Part shown: positions 8,569 to 16,456 of the stretch, in pieces
How the letters are laid out: the number at the start of each line of letters is the position of its first letter
Position numbering within the stretch: position 1 is the stretch's first letter
From: Marinicella meishanensis
Lineage (GTDB): Bacteria > Pseudomonadota > Gammaproteobacteria > Xanthomonadales > Marinicellaceae
DNA: 64,000 bases
Direction of reading: 5' to 3'
Assembly (NCBI RefSeq): GCF_019931145.1
Contig: NZ_JAIOUV010000004.1
Location: 372,001-436,000, forward strand
Position numbers and translations under genes: made by a program
Notes under the pieces: generated by a model
Databases searched by the model: none
Told to the model about the DNA's origin: nothing
Seen by the model: the letters and a program-made list of their open reading frames with translations, nothing else

Positions 8569-9768
8569 ATGAAGAAAATTTCAACCTTTTGTCTGTTGGT
8601 CTGCAGCCATGTGGCCCTGGCCAAAAACCTGTTCATTCAGACCGAACAACTCAACCACCAACAATTACCTGAAACTGAACGATCGGCGATGTTGGCACAA
8701 GTGAACGAAGCCATGTTGGCCGAAGGGTCGAAGCAGTTTGACTTGCAATTACCCAACGGCATGCAAGTCACAGCGGTGACAGATCGCGTCAAGCACCACG
8801 GCAAAAATCGTTTCAGTTGGTTTGGTCACCTGCTGGGACAGCCCGAAGAGCAACTGTTCATCAGCGTGGTCAGTGGCCACTATGCCGGCTCCTTGTACAC
8901 CAAATCTGGCACCTTTGAATTCAGTTCGGCTGACCAACAAGTGATGCGCATCGCGGAATTGGAAACCACCGCCTTTCCCGACTGCGATGGTGAGGAACCA
9001 GCCGCTTGGTCTCAGGCCAAACAACAAGGCGTGCCAACAGTCAAAAGTGGTGGCACCATTGAATTTGATGTGATGGTGCTGTACACCCCGCAAGCGCGCG
9101 CCGGTGCCGGCGGCACCTTGGCCATTGAGGCCACGGCCCAAGCAGCGGTTGACGCCATGAACCTGTCATTCAGCAACAGCAATGTGGACGCCGAGGGCAC
9201 CATGACCCACACCCAAATACTTGGCTACAACGACACCGGCAACTCTTCAACCGATTTGTCTTGGTTACAAGGCGACAGTTATGTGGATGAACTGCGCACC
9301 GCTTATGGGGCCGACATGGTGGCCATGTTGGTGGAGTCCATGGGTGGCTGTGGCCGGGGCTATGTGATGCGCACCCCAGGCGCCGGGTTTGCCGATTTTG
9401 CAGTGCAGGTCACGCGGCGCAGTTGCGCGGTTGGCAACCTGTCATTTGCCCATGAATTCGGTCACAACATGGGCCTGGAACACAACCCTGAAGACTCCAG
9501 TGCGACCAGTGCCACCGCTTCCTATCCATGGTCTTTTGGTCATTATCACAACGGTGAGTACCGCACCGTGATGTCCTATTCGGCCCAGTGTGCCAGCGGC
9601 TGCACCCGGCGGCAGTATTTTTCCAATCCCAATGTGCAGTTCAATGGCCTGGATACCGGCGTTGCCAACACCCGTGACAATGCCCGCTCCTTGGACTTGA
9701 CTGCCAGCATCGTTTCGGCATTTCAAGTGCCGGCCAATGACACCATTTTTGAAGACAGTGTCGAATAA
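8569..9768 (+). CDS. Secreted zinc metalloprotease of the metzincin (reprolysin-like) type
   Basis: A 399-residue exported enzyme. A short signal peptide ends near A18. A pro-region of about 150 residues precedes the catalytic domain beginning around I-E-F-D-V-M-V-L-Y-T-P-Q-A. The zinc site is H-E-F-G-H-N-M-G-L-E-H (HExxHxxGxxH), with a Met-turn T-V-M-S-Y-S downstream, which defines metzincins. Paired cysteines flank the site. The last residues, ANDTIFEDSVE, resemble the end of the SpoIID-domain protein at 21719. It is followed by a strong hairpin at 9784-9813. Confidence 0.88.
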   Translation: MKKISTFCLLVCSHVALAKNLFIQTEQLNHQQLPETERSAMLAQVNEAMLAEGSKQFDLQLPNGMQVTAVTDRVKHHGKNRFSWFGHLLGQPEEQLFISVVSGHYAGSLYTKSGTFEFSSADQQVMRIAELETTAFPDCDGEEPAAWSQAKQQGVPTVKSGGTIEFDVMVLYTPQARAGAGGTLAIEATAQAAVDAMNLSFSNSNVDAEGTMTHTQILGYNDTGNSSTDLSWLQGDSYVDELRTAYGADMVAMLVESMGGCGRGYVMRTPGAGFADFAVQVTRRSCAVGNLSFAHEFGHNMGLEHNPEDSSATSATASYPWSFGHYHNGEYRTVMSYSAQCASGCTRRQYFSNPNVQFNGLDTGVANTRDNARSLDLTASIVSAFQVPANDTIFEDSVE

Positions 9769-9783
9769 ACCGTTACTGCACAA

Positions 9784-9813
9784 CCCAGGATCGCCTCGAC
9801 TGGCGATCCTGGG
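9784..9813. terminator. Strong 12-bp hairpin between convergent genes
   Basis: CCCAGGATCGCC at 9784-9795 pairs perfectly with 9802-9813 around a six-base loop. There is no clear U tract on either side. It lies just after the metalloprotease stop and most likely ends that transcript. Confidence 0.6.
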
Positions 9814-9985
9814 TCCATCATCAACATGGATCCATTGGAAAATTTACTGATCAAACACGGCCTCAAAGTCAAAGCTTTGCTGCTGCTGTTGGCCCAGGCT
9901 ATACCCGCATGCAACGCCTCGACCCTGCATGACTTGATCAACCTCATGCGGCTTTGAGCGCAGACCAGGCGATTCAGTGCGCTGC

Positions 9986-11335
9986 TTATTGGCCAACCAA
10001 CGCCGCTGATCTGGCCTCACAAGCCGCGATGTTATCGGCGGCCACCCGCTGAATGGGAAATGTCCCGGCATATGTCGAGTCGTTGAATTCATAGCTGACT
10101 TGCCCAAAGGTACAATCTTCAAACTCAATGGTCAGGCTGCCCACCAGCTGCGTGTCCACCATGGCTGGGTCATCAAACACCCCACCGGTTGAGTTGTACA
10201 AAGTCAACTCCACCACTTGGTCATCACCCACGGCACCGGAAGCGGTGAACCACCGATGCGCCGCATCACCCAGTGCCTTGGTGCCGGTGTCGTCATCCGC
10301 ATAGGTATACCAAGCGGCAAAAAACACATCGCTGTCGGGGTACACATCGAGCATGAAGCCCTGACCGCCGGTGTTGGGATTGATCCAGGCCCCGGCAAAA
10401 CCACTGTGCAAAGCAAAGTTGTCTACCCGCTCATCACAAGACGACTCGATGGCCCCCACCATCACGCCCAATCGGTAGATGTCTGTGGTGAAGGTCAGTT
10501 GGCCATCATTTTGATCAACCAATGCAAATGCCGTATAAATGCCCGAGGTAGACAACACATACTGGTAGAGCCGACCAAACTTTCGGTCGAATGTGAGGTT
10601 GAACAATCCATTATCGGAGTTGACTCCCATGGTGCCCACATAGGAGGCACTGCCATCTTGTTTGTAAACTTCATACAAGCTTTTACTGGCTGAATCGACC
10701 CCAAACATTTTGCCATCACACGTCGCTGCGATGTCGTGCAAATCAGGTGCCGTTGATTGCGATCCCACCAAACTCAACGCACCCGTGGATAAGTCACACG
10801 TGTACAGGCTAGCAAAAGTGTCATGGTTTTGATCATCAGTGGCAATGACATAACAAGTGTTGCCTTCATCGATCGTCATGCCTTGGATTGATTGACCTGA
10901 ACCCAAGCCAATTAGACCACCTAATTCAGTCACTGCTGCGGTCATCGGATCGATGCTCAACAGGTTCTTTTGTTCGGTTCGACTGATGGCATACAGTTGT
11001 GTTCCATCGGCACTCCAAGCCATTGCCAGAGGACGCTTATCATCTTCTGTCTGAGAGCCAACAAAAACCCGGTTTTCAATGTCATCCATTGCATGGCGAT
11101 AGGCGGCGTAGGGTTCTCTGGTGCCATCACTGTTGATGTATCCTTTCACATCAACCACAAAGGCTCGGCGGTTGTCATTGGATTGAACTATTCCACCGTC
11201 GATTGCCTGAGTCAAGACTTGATCGCTGTTGGCTTGCTTTGTGTTGAAGGCAAAATCTTCGATTTGATGAGCTGTGCTGATGTTTATCCACGACAATAGA
11301 CACGCTGCCACTAAAAGCTTGGGTGAACGATTCAT
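9986..11335 (-). CDS. Exported protein with propeller-like N-terminal region and C-terminal domain of unknown function
   Basis: A 449-residue protein with a signal peptide (about residues 1-22, cut after S-T-A). Residues 90-300 contain repeated strands such as L-A-M-A-W-S-A-D-G-T-Q-L-Y-A-I-S and I-Q-G-M-T-I-D-E-G, like a beta-propeller reading. A C-terminal domain starts at about 310 with G-A-W-I-N-P-N-T-G-G-Q-G-F-M-L-D-V and includes F-F-A-A-W-Y-T-Y, a module I have seen in many exported proteins of related gammaproteobacteria. Enzymatic function is not evident. An excellent AAGGAG lies eight bases before the ATG. Confidence 0.65.
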   Translation of the reverse strand: MNRSPKLLVAACLLSWINISTAHQIEDFAFNTKQANSDQVLTQAIDGGIVQSNDNRRAFVVDVKGYINSDGTREPYAAYRHAMDDIENRVFVGSQTEDDKRPLAMAWSADGTQLYAISRTEQKNLLSIDPMTAAVTELGGLIGLGSGQSIQGMTIDEGNTCYVIATDDQNHDTFASLYTCDLSTGALSLVGSQSTAPDLHDIAATCDGKMFGVDSASKSLYEVYKQDGSASYVGTMGVNSDNGLFNLTFDRKFGRLYQYVLSTSGIYTAFALVDQNDGQLTFTTDIYRLGVMVGAIESSCDERVDNFALHSGFAGAWINPNTGGQGFMLDVYPDSDVFFAAWYTYADDDTGTKALGDAAHRWFTASGAVGDDQVVELTLYNSTGGVFDDPAMVDTQLVGSLTIEFEDCTFGQVSYEFNDSTYAGTFPIQRVAADNIAACEARSAALVGQ

Positions 11336-11542
11336 GATTTATCTCCTTATAAAATGTGGTTGACGATACTCGCCTGAATAATCCATGTGGGTCTGAAGCC
11401 CGCCTGTGAATTATGACAAAATGTAAATTAAAATGACAGGAAATTCTGTGATTTCTACCAAGCCAATCCAATTTAAGATACAGCTGAGTCGAAATCACCT
11501 GACCCGGTTCGTCTCAAACACAACTAACTGAGGAGAAATTTT

Positions 11543-12055
11543 ATGAATCAATGGTTTATGGTCGTCTTGTTGCTTATTCCCAACTTGGCCTGGGGCAAGG
11601 TCCCCAAAACCGAACACACCTTTGGTCTGGCTGCAGGGGCCGATCGTCCCGCTGCCAGCATTGAACAAGTGGCCTGGTTGGCTGGATCCTGGCAAGGCAC
11701 GGCTTTTGGTCAACAATTTGAAGAAGTGTGGAACCCACCCAGTGCCGGCACCATGGTCGGCATGTTCAAGCTGTACAGTGCCGATAAGGGGGTGAATTTT
11801 TATGAGATCATGCTGATCACCCCACAGGACAACAGCCTGTCATTGCTGGTCAAACATTTCACTGCCGATTTTGTCAGCTGGGAAAGCAAAGAGGACCATG
11901 TGAATTTTAAATTGGTGGCCATTGAAGACGACGCCATTCACTTTTCTGGTTTGAGCTTTTACCGCATCAATGATCAGGAAATGCACGCCTATCTGGCCAT
12001 GCGCAAAAGCGACGGCAGCGTGAAAGAAGAAAAACTGTTGTTCAAACGGTTGTGA
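11543..12055 (+). CDS. Exported DUF6265-like protein
   Basis: A 170-residue protein with a signal peptide (cut near A-W-G, residue 18). The mature part opens with W-L-A-G-S-W-Q-G and contains E-E-V-W-N-P-P-S-A-G-T-M-V-G-M-F, the hallmark of DUF6265 domains, which probably form a lipocalin-like barrel. Function is unknown. GAGGAG lies upstream of the ATG at proper spacing. The gene converges with the next one over a shared hairpin. Confidence 0.72.
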   Translation: MNQWFMVVLLLIPNLAWGKVPKTEHTFGLAAGADRPAASIEQVAWLAGSWQGTAFGQQFEEVWNPPSAGTMVGMFKLYSADKGVNFYEIMLITPQDNSLSLLVKHFTADFVSWESKEDHVNFKLVAIEDDAIHFSGLSFYRINDQEMHAYLAMRKSDGSVKEEKLLFKRL

Positions 12056-12062
12056 CTTGGGT

Positions 12063-12088
12063 CCTCAAGCCCGGGTCTTGGCTTGAGG
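12063..12088. terminator. Hairpin shared by two convergent genes
   Basis: CCTCAAGCC at 12063-12071 pairs with GGCTTGAGG at 12080-12088 around an eight-base loop. It lies just after the DUF6265 stop and overlaps the last codons of the opposite gene. Confidence 0.55.
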
Positions 12089-12490
12089 GCTGCCAAGCTT
12101 TCCGCCCAAATAGGCCATTGGCAGATACGCCAACACCAAATCTGCCAGCACAAACCACAGCGGGCCACCGGTCAGATACACCATGGTGATGCCACCGGCC
12201 AGAAACACCAGGCCAACAACCAGGGCACAACGCATGGGGTGACTGGCGGCCAGGCGGGCCGCCAACCAAGCACCGGCCAAAGTACCCAAAGCGTGGGCCA
12301 ACCAGGGAAACACAAAATTTTTCGGTTCAAACAATGCCATGCTGGCTTTGAGTTTGGCCATGTCAGAAACATCGGCCCCTGGCGGCAAAGGAATCACATG
12401 CGGTCCCACACTGACCAAACCCATGTTGACCACACTGCCCAATAAAAATCCGGCGATGACTGCCAGGATGTTTTTGCTGATAGAATTCAT
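12065..12490 (-). CDS. Four-helix membrane protein
   Basis: A 141-residue protein with four hydrophobic helices and the motifs I-A-G-F-L-L-G-S-V-V-N-M-G and L-A-H-A-L-G-T-L-A-G-A-W-L-A-A. Similar small membrane proteins occur in Bacteroidetes and proteobacteria without known function. GGAGGG precedes the ATG. Confidence 0.6.
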   Translation of the reverse strand: MNSISKNILAVIAGFLLGSVVNMGLVSVGPHVIPLPPGADVSDMAKLKASMALFEPKNFVFPWLAHALGTLAGAWLAARLAASHPMRCALVVGLVFLAGGITMVYLTGGPLWFVLADLVLAYLPMAYLGGKLGSPQAKTRA

Positions 12491-12550
12491 GATGATGCCC
12501 TCCGGTTAGCAGACCATCATAACAAATTCCCTGGCCCCATGAAGCCAAAA

Positions 12551-12567
12551 CGTCACCTGCGGTGACG
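12551..12567 (-). terminator. Intrinsic terminator for the gene at 12598-13047
   Basis: CGTCACC and GGTGACG form a seven-base stem with a three-base loop. Read on the minus strand the stem is followed by TTTT. It lies 30 bases after the stop of the upstream minus-strand gene. Confidence 0.6.
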
Positions 12568-12597
12568 TCTTGGGTCCGTTTTTCGGTCATGTTCGGA

Positions 12598-13047
12598 TCA
12601 AAACAAGCCTTCGTATTCGGCCGTGGCCGACACGCTTGTGTAAGTGCCGTTGGGCTTCAGCACCGTGGCATTGACCGTGACGGACCGATACTGCCGGATT
12701 GGCACAAAGCACAAACTGTTGTTGGATTGACAATGGCTGTTTGACCAGTTGATGGTAGCGCCGGTGGGAACATTGTCGATTTTGAACACCGCCGTGGTGG
12801 TCCTGGCGGCAGCGGCACTGGCACAGAAATCATAGGTATACATGTCATATGCCGGGGTGTCGACAAAACACTTCATGCGGATGGCCGAAGATTTGTTCAT
12901 GGGGCCGCTGTCCAAATCATCAGCCGCTTCAGGTAAGGCTTTCAAGGCCAAGGCCAAATCTTCTTCTGCGGATAATTCTTTGGCCACAGCAGTACCAGCC
13001 AATGACAGCGAAGCAATGGTTAACAAGGTTTTCAAGGATTTATTCAT
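12598..13047 (-). CDS. Small exported protein, unknown function
   Basis: A 149-residue protein with a clear signal peptide (M-N-K-S-L-K-T-L-L-T-I-A then A-V-A, residue ~22). The mature protein has an acidic start, four cysteines that could pair, and a beta-rich C-terminal half (A-V-F-K-I-D-N-V-P, V-T-V-N-A-T-V). I recognise no family. Confidence 0.6.
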   Translation of the reverse strand: MNKSLKTLLTIASLSLAGTAVAKELSAEEDLALALKALPEAADDLDSGPMNKSSAIRMKCFVDTPAYDMYTYDFCASAAAARTTTAVFKIDNVPTGATINWSNSHCQSNNSLCFVPIRQYRSVTVNATVLKPNGTYTSVSATAEYEGLF

Positions 13048-13378
13048 GGTTTACTCTCTCATTCATTATTTATTGAGACCCAATCGGAGGATTGGGCTGG
13101 GGTTCTGATGCAGTTAACTCAGGGCCTGATACTGACCCAAGCGCCCTCAGAACTGGCCTCATGATAGCCTTGGGCGGTTAATATTATGTTTTCATTTGGT
13201 AAATATTTTGTTGCATATATGTATATTTTTAACTTGTTAGTACCGCCTTAAATCAACCGAAAGTTATCATTAAGACAAGCCAGCTCACTCCCCGGACCAA
13301 CCCCCTCTTAACCGGGATTTCACCCCTTATTTGCTAAACTTTCGATTTGGTTTTTGTGTGGCTGAACTGAACATATCC
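13048..13378. other. Intergenic region, AT-rich, divergent promoters expected
   Basis: No gene seen. 13180-13250 is strongly AT-rich, unlike its surroundings, and separates two diverging genes, so promoters for both are expected here. I could not fix one with confidence. Confidence 0.4.
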
Positions 13379-14269
13379 ATGAAATTTTTCGCTGTGATGA
13401 TCCTCCTGTGGTTGCTCTGTGGCACGGCACAAAGCAATGGAGCCGGCTTGTTCGTGGTTAATTCGGCAATCAAGTTAACCCATTGGGTCGATGTCATCAA
13501 AGACGTGGCCTATGGCGAACAAGACTGGCAGCGGCTCAACGTTTATCCCCAAGCGTCCAGTGCACCGGTGGTGTTGTTCATCCATGGCGGTGGCTGGTAC
13601 AAAGGCAGCAAAGACCAGTACCATTTCGTGGCCGACGCCTTGGTCCGGCGCGGTTATGTGGTGGTGATTCCTGATTACATCAAATACCCCGAGGGCCGCT
13701 TCCCAACTTTTGTGCAAGACGTGGCCCAGGCCACCGCTTGGGTCAAGCAACACATCGCTGAGCACGGCGGCAACCCGGCACAGTTGCTGCTGGTGGGTCA
13801 TTCAGCCGGTGCCCACACCGGGGCCTTGCTGGCCACCGACGCCTCTTATTTGGCGCAGGTGGGTATGCAACCGCAGGAGTTGTTGGGTTTTGTGGGTTTG
13901 GCCGGACCTTACAATTTCACCCCGACCTACCACCAATTCGTCGCCACTTTTGGCCGCGAAAATTTTGCGGTCATGTTGGCCAACAACCACGTCAATGGTG
14001 ACGAACCCCCCATCCTGTTGTTGCATGGCATGGACGACAAAAAAGTCAGCCGCTTCAATTTTGACACCTTCAAGAACATGTTGACCAGGCACCAAATTCC
14101 ACTGCAGACAGCCCTGCTGCCGGAGGTTGGCCACGCCGAGATGGTGCTGAAAATCCACCCCTGGTTTGCCGATGAGGTGGATGTGGGAGCGCGCATTGAT
14201 GCCTTTGTCAAAACCCAGCTCAATGCCACCCAGGCCAACGCCAGTCAGGGGGCATCAAACGGCCAGTGA
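13379..14269 (+). CDS. Exported alpha/beta hydrolase (esterase-like)
   Basis: A 296-residue protein starting with a signal peptide (M-K-F-F-A-V-M-I-L-L-W-L-L-C-G-T-A-Q-S); a start 16 codons upstream would bury this peptide. The oxyanion motif is H-G-G-G-W-Y, the nucleophile elbow is G-H-S-A-G-A-H, and the acid and His lie in G-M-D-D-K-K and V-G-H-A-E-M, as in the carboxylesterase/BD-FAE group. Substrate unknown. Its last codons overlap the convergent flavoprotein gene by 15 bases. Confidence 0.8.
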   Translation: MKFFAVMILLWLLCGTAQSNGAGLFVVNSAIKLTHWVDVIKDVAYGEQDWQRLNVYPQASSAPVVLFIHGGGWYKGSKDQYHFVADALVRRGYVVVIPDYIKYPEGRFPTFVQDVAQATAWVKQHIAEHGGNPAQLLLVGHSAGAHTGALLATDASYLAQVGMQPQELLGFVGLAGPYNFTPTYHQFVATFGRENFAVMLANNHVNGDEPPILLLHGMDDKKVSRFNFDTFKNMLTRHQIPLQTALLPEVGHAEMVLKIHPWFADEVDVGARIDAFVKTQLNATQANASQGASNGQ

Positions 14270-14839
14270 GCCCCTGGCATGAAGCCGCTCAAACCACTGT
14301 TGTGCTTGGTTTGAGTCCAATTGATCGACCCCACCAATCAGGGTGGTCTTGACCGGTTTGAAGCCAACGAATTGCAGGATGTTGCGGCGCAATGTTTGCA
14401 CCCCATGGGCCCGAAAATACCAACGATAAACCCAAGCGGGCATGCCCATGGTGACCACCAACCGGGCCGAACGGCCCTGTAGTTTTTTGATCTTCATGGG
14501 ATTTTTGGCGTCCATGGCAAAAGCAAAATCTGGGCGCGCCACTTGCTCAAAAAAGGCCTTCAACAAAGCTGGCATGCCGCCCATCCACAAGGGGAAGAAC
14601 AGCACCAAATGTTGACACCATTGGATGTCCGCTTGCACCGCTTGGATGGCGGCGTTGACCGCACTGTCTTGCCATTGTTGTTGGCTGCGGATCCAGGGAA
14701 AATCAAGCTGGCCCACAGCCACCTGCCTGACTTCATGCCCAGCGTGTTCGGCCCCAGCCTGATAAGCGGCAGCCAGGGCATGGGCCAAATGATCATCAGT
14801 GGCCGACGGATGGCCTTGTAACAACAAAATGCGGGTCAT
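14255..14839 (-). CDS. NAD(P)H-dependent quinone reductase-like flavoprotein
   Basis: A 194-residue flavodoxin-fold protein. The FMN/FAD phosphate loop is near the start (L-L-L-Q-G-H-P-S-A), and F-F-P-L-W-M-G-G-M-P-A-L-L-K-A-F-F-E-Q-V matches the KefF/MdaB/NQO group that reduces quinones or similar acceptors with NAD(P)H. The ATG at 14839 places this loop at the normal position; a start at 14860 adds seven residues. Confidence 0.82.
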   Translation of the reverse strand: MTRILLLQGHPSATDDHLAHALAAAYQAGAEHAGHEVRQVAVGQLDFPWIRSQQQWQDSAVNAAIQAVQADIQWCQHLVLFFPLWMGGMPALLKAFFEQVARPDFAFAMDAKNPMKIKKLQGRSARLVVTMGMPAWVYRWYFRAHGVQTLRRNILQFVGFKPVKTTLIGGVDQLDSNQAQQWFERLHARGSLAV

Positions 14840-14969
14840 TGGACTGCTCTGGTGGATCAATGATCATTGTAGCCAGGCTGGCGCTGGGATGTCTTGACCC
14901 AGGTCATGTTCAGCATCGACAGCATTTGCTAATCACCGAATGGGCCGTTACAATGCGCATTCCTATGAA

Positions 14970-15012
14970 GTCAGGACGACCTGACCACTCACCTGCATTT
15001 GGGGACGGCCCC
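14970..15012 (+). promoter_or_regulatory. Guanidine-II riboswitch (mini-ykkC)
   Basis: Two hairpins with ACGR tetraloops, the defining feature of this riboswitch, lie before the SMR gene. The first is GTCAGG-ACGA-CCTGAC (14970-14985); the second is GGGG-ACGG-CCCC (15001-15012). A 15-base linker joins them, within the known range. A GAGG sequence at 15025-15028 and the ATG at 15034 follow directly, so control is probably at translation initiation. Guanidinium binding by the two loops is known to switch on exporter genes. Confidence 0.92.
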
Positions 15013-15033
15013 GTTGATACACACGAGGCCAAC

Positions 15034-15354
15034 ATGAAATACTTGATCCTGTCATCCCTGTTCGAAATCATTTGGGTGAATTTACTCAAAACATCCGCCC
15101 AAGCCAACCACAAATTCAGCCTGCTTGCCATCGTCGTGGTCACCATGGTCCTGAGTTTTTATTTTCTGGCAGCGGCCGTCAAAACCTTGCCTTTGACCTT
15201 CACCTACGCGGTGTGGACCAGTGCGGGTTTGCTTGGGACCGCATTGATCCAGCACTTTGTCTTTCACCACCACTTGTCACTGCAATCTTGGTTGGCGGTG
15301 GGCTTGATTGTTTTGGGTATTTGTTTACTGCAGCCAGGAATTGTTAAACCATGA
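15034..15354 (+). CDS. gdx: SMR family guanidinium exporter (Gdx/SugE type)
   Basis: A 106-residue protein with four membrane helices, normal for small multidrug resistance transporters. The essential glutamate is in helix 1 as F-E-I-I-W, and the E-x-x-W spacing resembles Gdx/SugE (L-E-V-V-W) rather than EmrE. Y-A-V-W-T-S-A-G-L in helix 3 is also typical. The ATG at 15034 was chosen because it follows GAGG and the guanidine-II riboswitch; the frame is open further upstream but that part is the riboswitch. Gdx exports guanidinium in exchange for protons as an antiparallel dimer. Confidence 0.9.
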   Translation: MKYLILSSLFEIIWVNLLKTSAQANHKFSLLAIVVVTMVLSFYFLAAAVKTLPLTFTYAVWTSAGLLGTALIQHFVFHHHLSLQSWLAVGLIVLGICLLQPGIVKP

Positions 15355-15389
15355 GTTGATTTCAGCACAGCCTGGCCGGCATGAAGCCA

Positions 15390-15737
15390 TCAACTGACAC
15401 TGGGTTCTCGGATGAAAAATACCCGCCTGATCAGCTCATTATTGACTTCGTACATGGCCACCACATCCACTGGGCCACCGGGCAGGCCTGTCACCGTCTC
15501 GCGGTCGATGGCAAAATCACCGATGTCGTTGGTGGCATGCACCCGACAGGCCAAACCAGGGGTGGTAAAGCGGTCTTGATACATGGCCCTGATCTCCTGC
15601 ATGCCGGCAGCGATGGTCTGCCCCGAGGGCAAATCGATCAAGCTGGCATCCTCGGCAAACAAGGCACAAAATGCATCCAAATCACAGCGGTTGTAGGCAG
15701 CCAACTGTTCAATGGCAACGGCTCTGGGGGTTTTCAT
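15390..15737 (-). CDS. SnoaL-like/NTF2-fold protein (steroid isomerase-like)
   Basis: A 115-residue protein whose start (A-V-A-I-E-Q-L-A-A-Y-N-R-C-D-L-D-A-F-C-A-L-F-A-E-D) is typical of SnoaL-like NTF2-fold proteins. These bind small hydrophobic ligands or act as isomerases or hydrolases. GGAG precedes the ATG. It is divergent from lexA with 95 bases between the starts. Confidence 0.7.
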   Translation of the reverse strand: MKTPRAVAIEQLAAYNRCDLDAFCALFAEDASLIDLPSGQTIAAGMQEIRAMYQDRFTTPGLACRVHATNDIGDFAIDRETVTGLPGGPVDVVAMYEVNNELIRRVFFIREPSVS

Positions 15738-15797
15738 GGTGGCAGGCTCCGGGACAAAACCCCATTATAAGCAGCGATTTGGGCCGTGACAAAAGCA

Positions 15798-15826
15798 TTG
15801 TATTTTCCCTGTTTGTTCCCTATAAT
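15798..15826 (+). promoter_or_regulatory. Promoter of lexA, giving a probably leaderless transcript
   Basis: TTGTAT at 15798-15803 and a perfect TATAAT at 15821-15826 are separated by 17 bases. Transcription would start about seven bases after the -10 box, at or next to the A of the lexA ATG at 15833. Confidence 0.75.
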
Positions 15827-15833
15827 CTAGGGA
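15817..15833 (+). promoter_or_regulatory. Candidate LexA operator over the -10 box and start codon
   Basis: TCCCTA and TAGGGA form a perfect inverted repeat with a five-base spacer covering the -10 box. An overlapping direct repeat TTCCC also occurs at 15805 and 15816. Neither matches the E. coli CTGT-N8-ACAG box, so assignment to LexA rests only on position. Confidence 0.45.
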
Positions 15834-16456
15834 TGTTGACCGAACGCGAACAAGACACCTTGAATTTCATCAAGGACTACATCGACCACCACCAAAAACC
15901 ACCGCGGCTGGTGGACATCGGAGCGGGCTTGGACATCAAGGCCATGGGCCACATTTCCCGCTTGTTGAAAGCCCTGGAAAACAAAGGCTTCATCCAACGC
16001 AGCAACGCCAACCGCGGCATCACCTTGCTGAACCCACAGCAATCGCCACCACCACAGGGTTTGCGCATCAGTTTAGACAGCGGTGAACTGCCGGTGCTGG
16101 GCCGCATTGCCGCCGGCTCACCAATCGAAGCGGTGGCCGATGATGAGACCATTGACATCAACGCCATGCTCTCAGGCAACGATCACTTCGTGCTGAAAGT
16201 CGAAGGCCAGTCGATGCAGGATGTGGGCATCATGGACCAGGACTGGGTGGTGATCAAAGCCACCAACCAAGCCCGCCAGAACGACATCGTGGCGGTGATG
16301 ATCAACGGCTGGGAGACCACCCTGAAGCGGATCCAATTCCTGGATGCCCAAACCACCCGTCTGATCCCGGAAAACAGCGACATGGAACCGATGGAGTACC
16401 ACCCCGAACAACTGACCATACAAGGTGTGTTGGTCGGTCAATTTCGCCGTTACTGA
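15833..16456 (+). CDS. lexA: LexA-type SOS repressor
   Basis: A 207-residue protein. The N-terminal winged helix starts L-T-E-R-E-Q-D-T-L-N-F-I and ends with A-L-E-N-K-G-F-I-Q-R. The self-cleavage site is Ala-Gly in G-R-I-A-A-G-S-P-I-E-A. The catalytic serine lies in V-E-G-Q-S-M-Q-D and the lysine in T-T-L-K-R-I. Length is close to the usual ~200. It represses DNA-damage genes until RecA-stimulated cleavage. The recognition helix (D-I-K-A-M-G-H-I-S-R-L-L-K) differs from E. coli, fitting an unusual operator. Its stop overlaps the ATG of the radical-SAM gene by one base (TGATG), so the next genes are in the same operon. Confidence 0.92.
   Translation: MLTEREQDTLNFIKDYIDHHQKPPRLVDIGAGLDIKAMGHISRLLKALENKGFIQRSNANRGITLLNPQQSPPPQGLRISLDSGELPVLGRIAAGSPIEAVADDETIDINAMLSGNDHFVLKVEGQSMQDVGIMDQDWVVIKATNQARQNDIVAVMINGWETTLKRIQFLDAQTTRLIPENSDMEPMEYHPEQLTIQGVLVGQFRRY

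Noticed and set aside
13121-13140. GGGCCTGATACTGACCC resembles an element left end
   Set aside because: No interior or right end of the element follows, so the likeness is probably chance.
14839-15033. Upstream in-frame extension of the SMR gene
   Set aside because: This part is the guanidine-II riboswitch and its surroundings; the protein family starts at 15034.
15671-15832. Upstream in-frame extension of lexA
   Set aside because: It overlaps the divergent SnoaL-like gene and the promoter; LexA family length fits the start at 15833.
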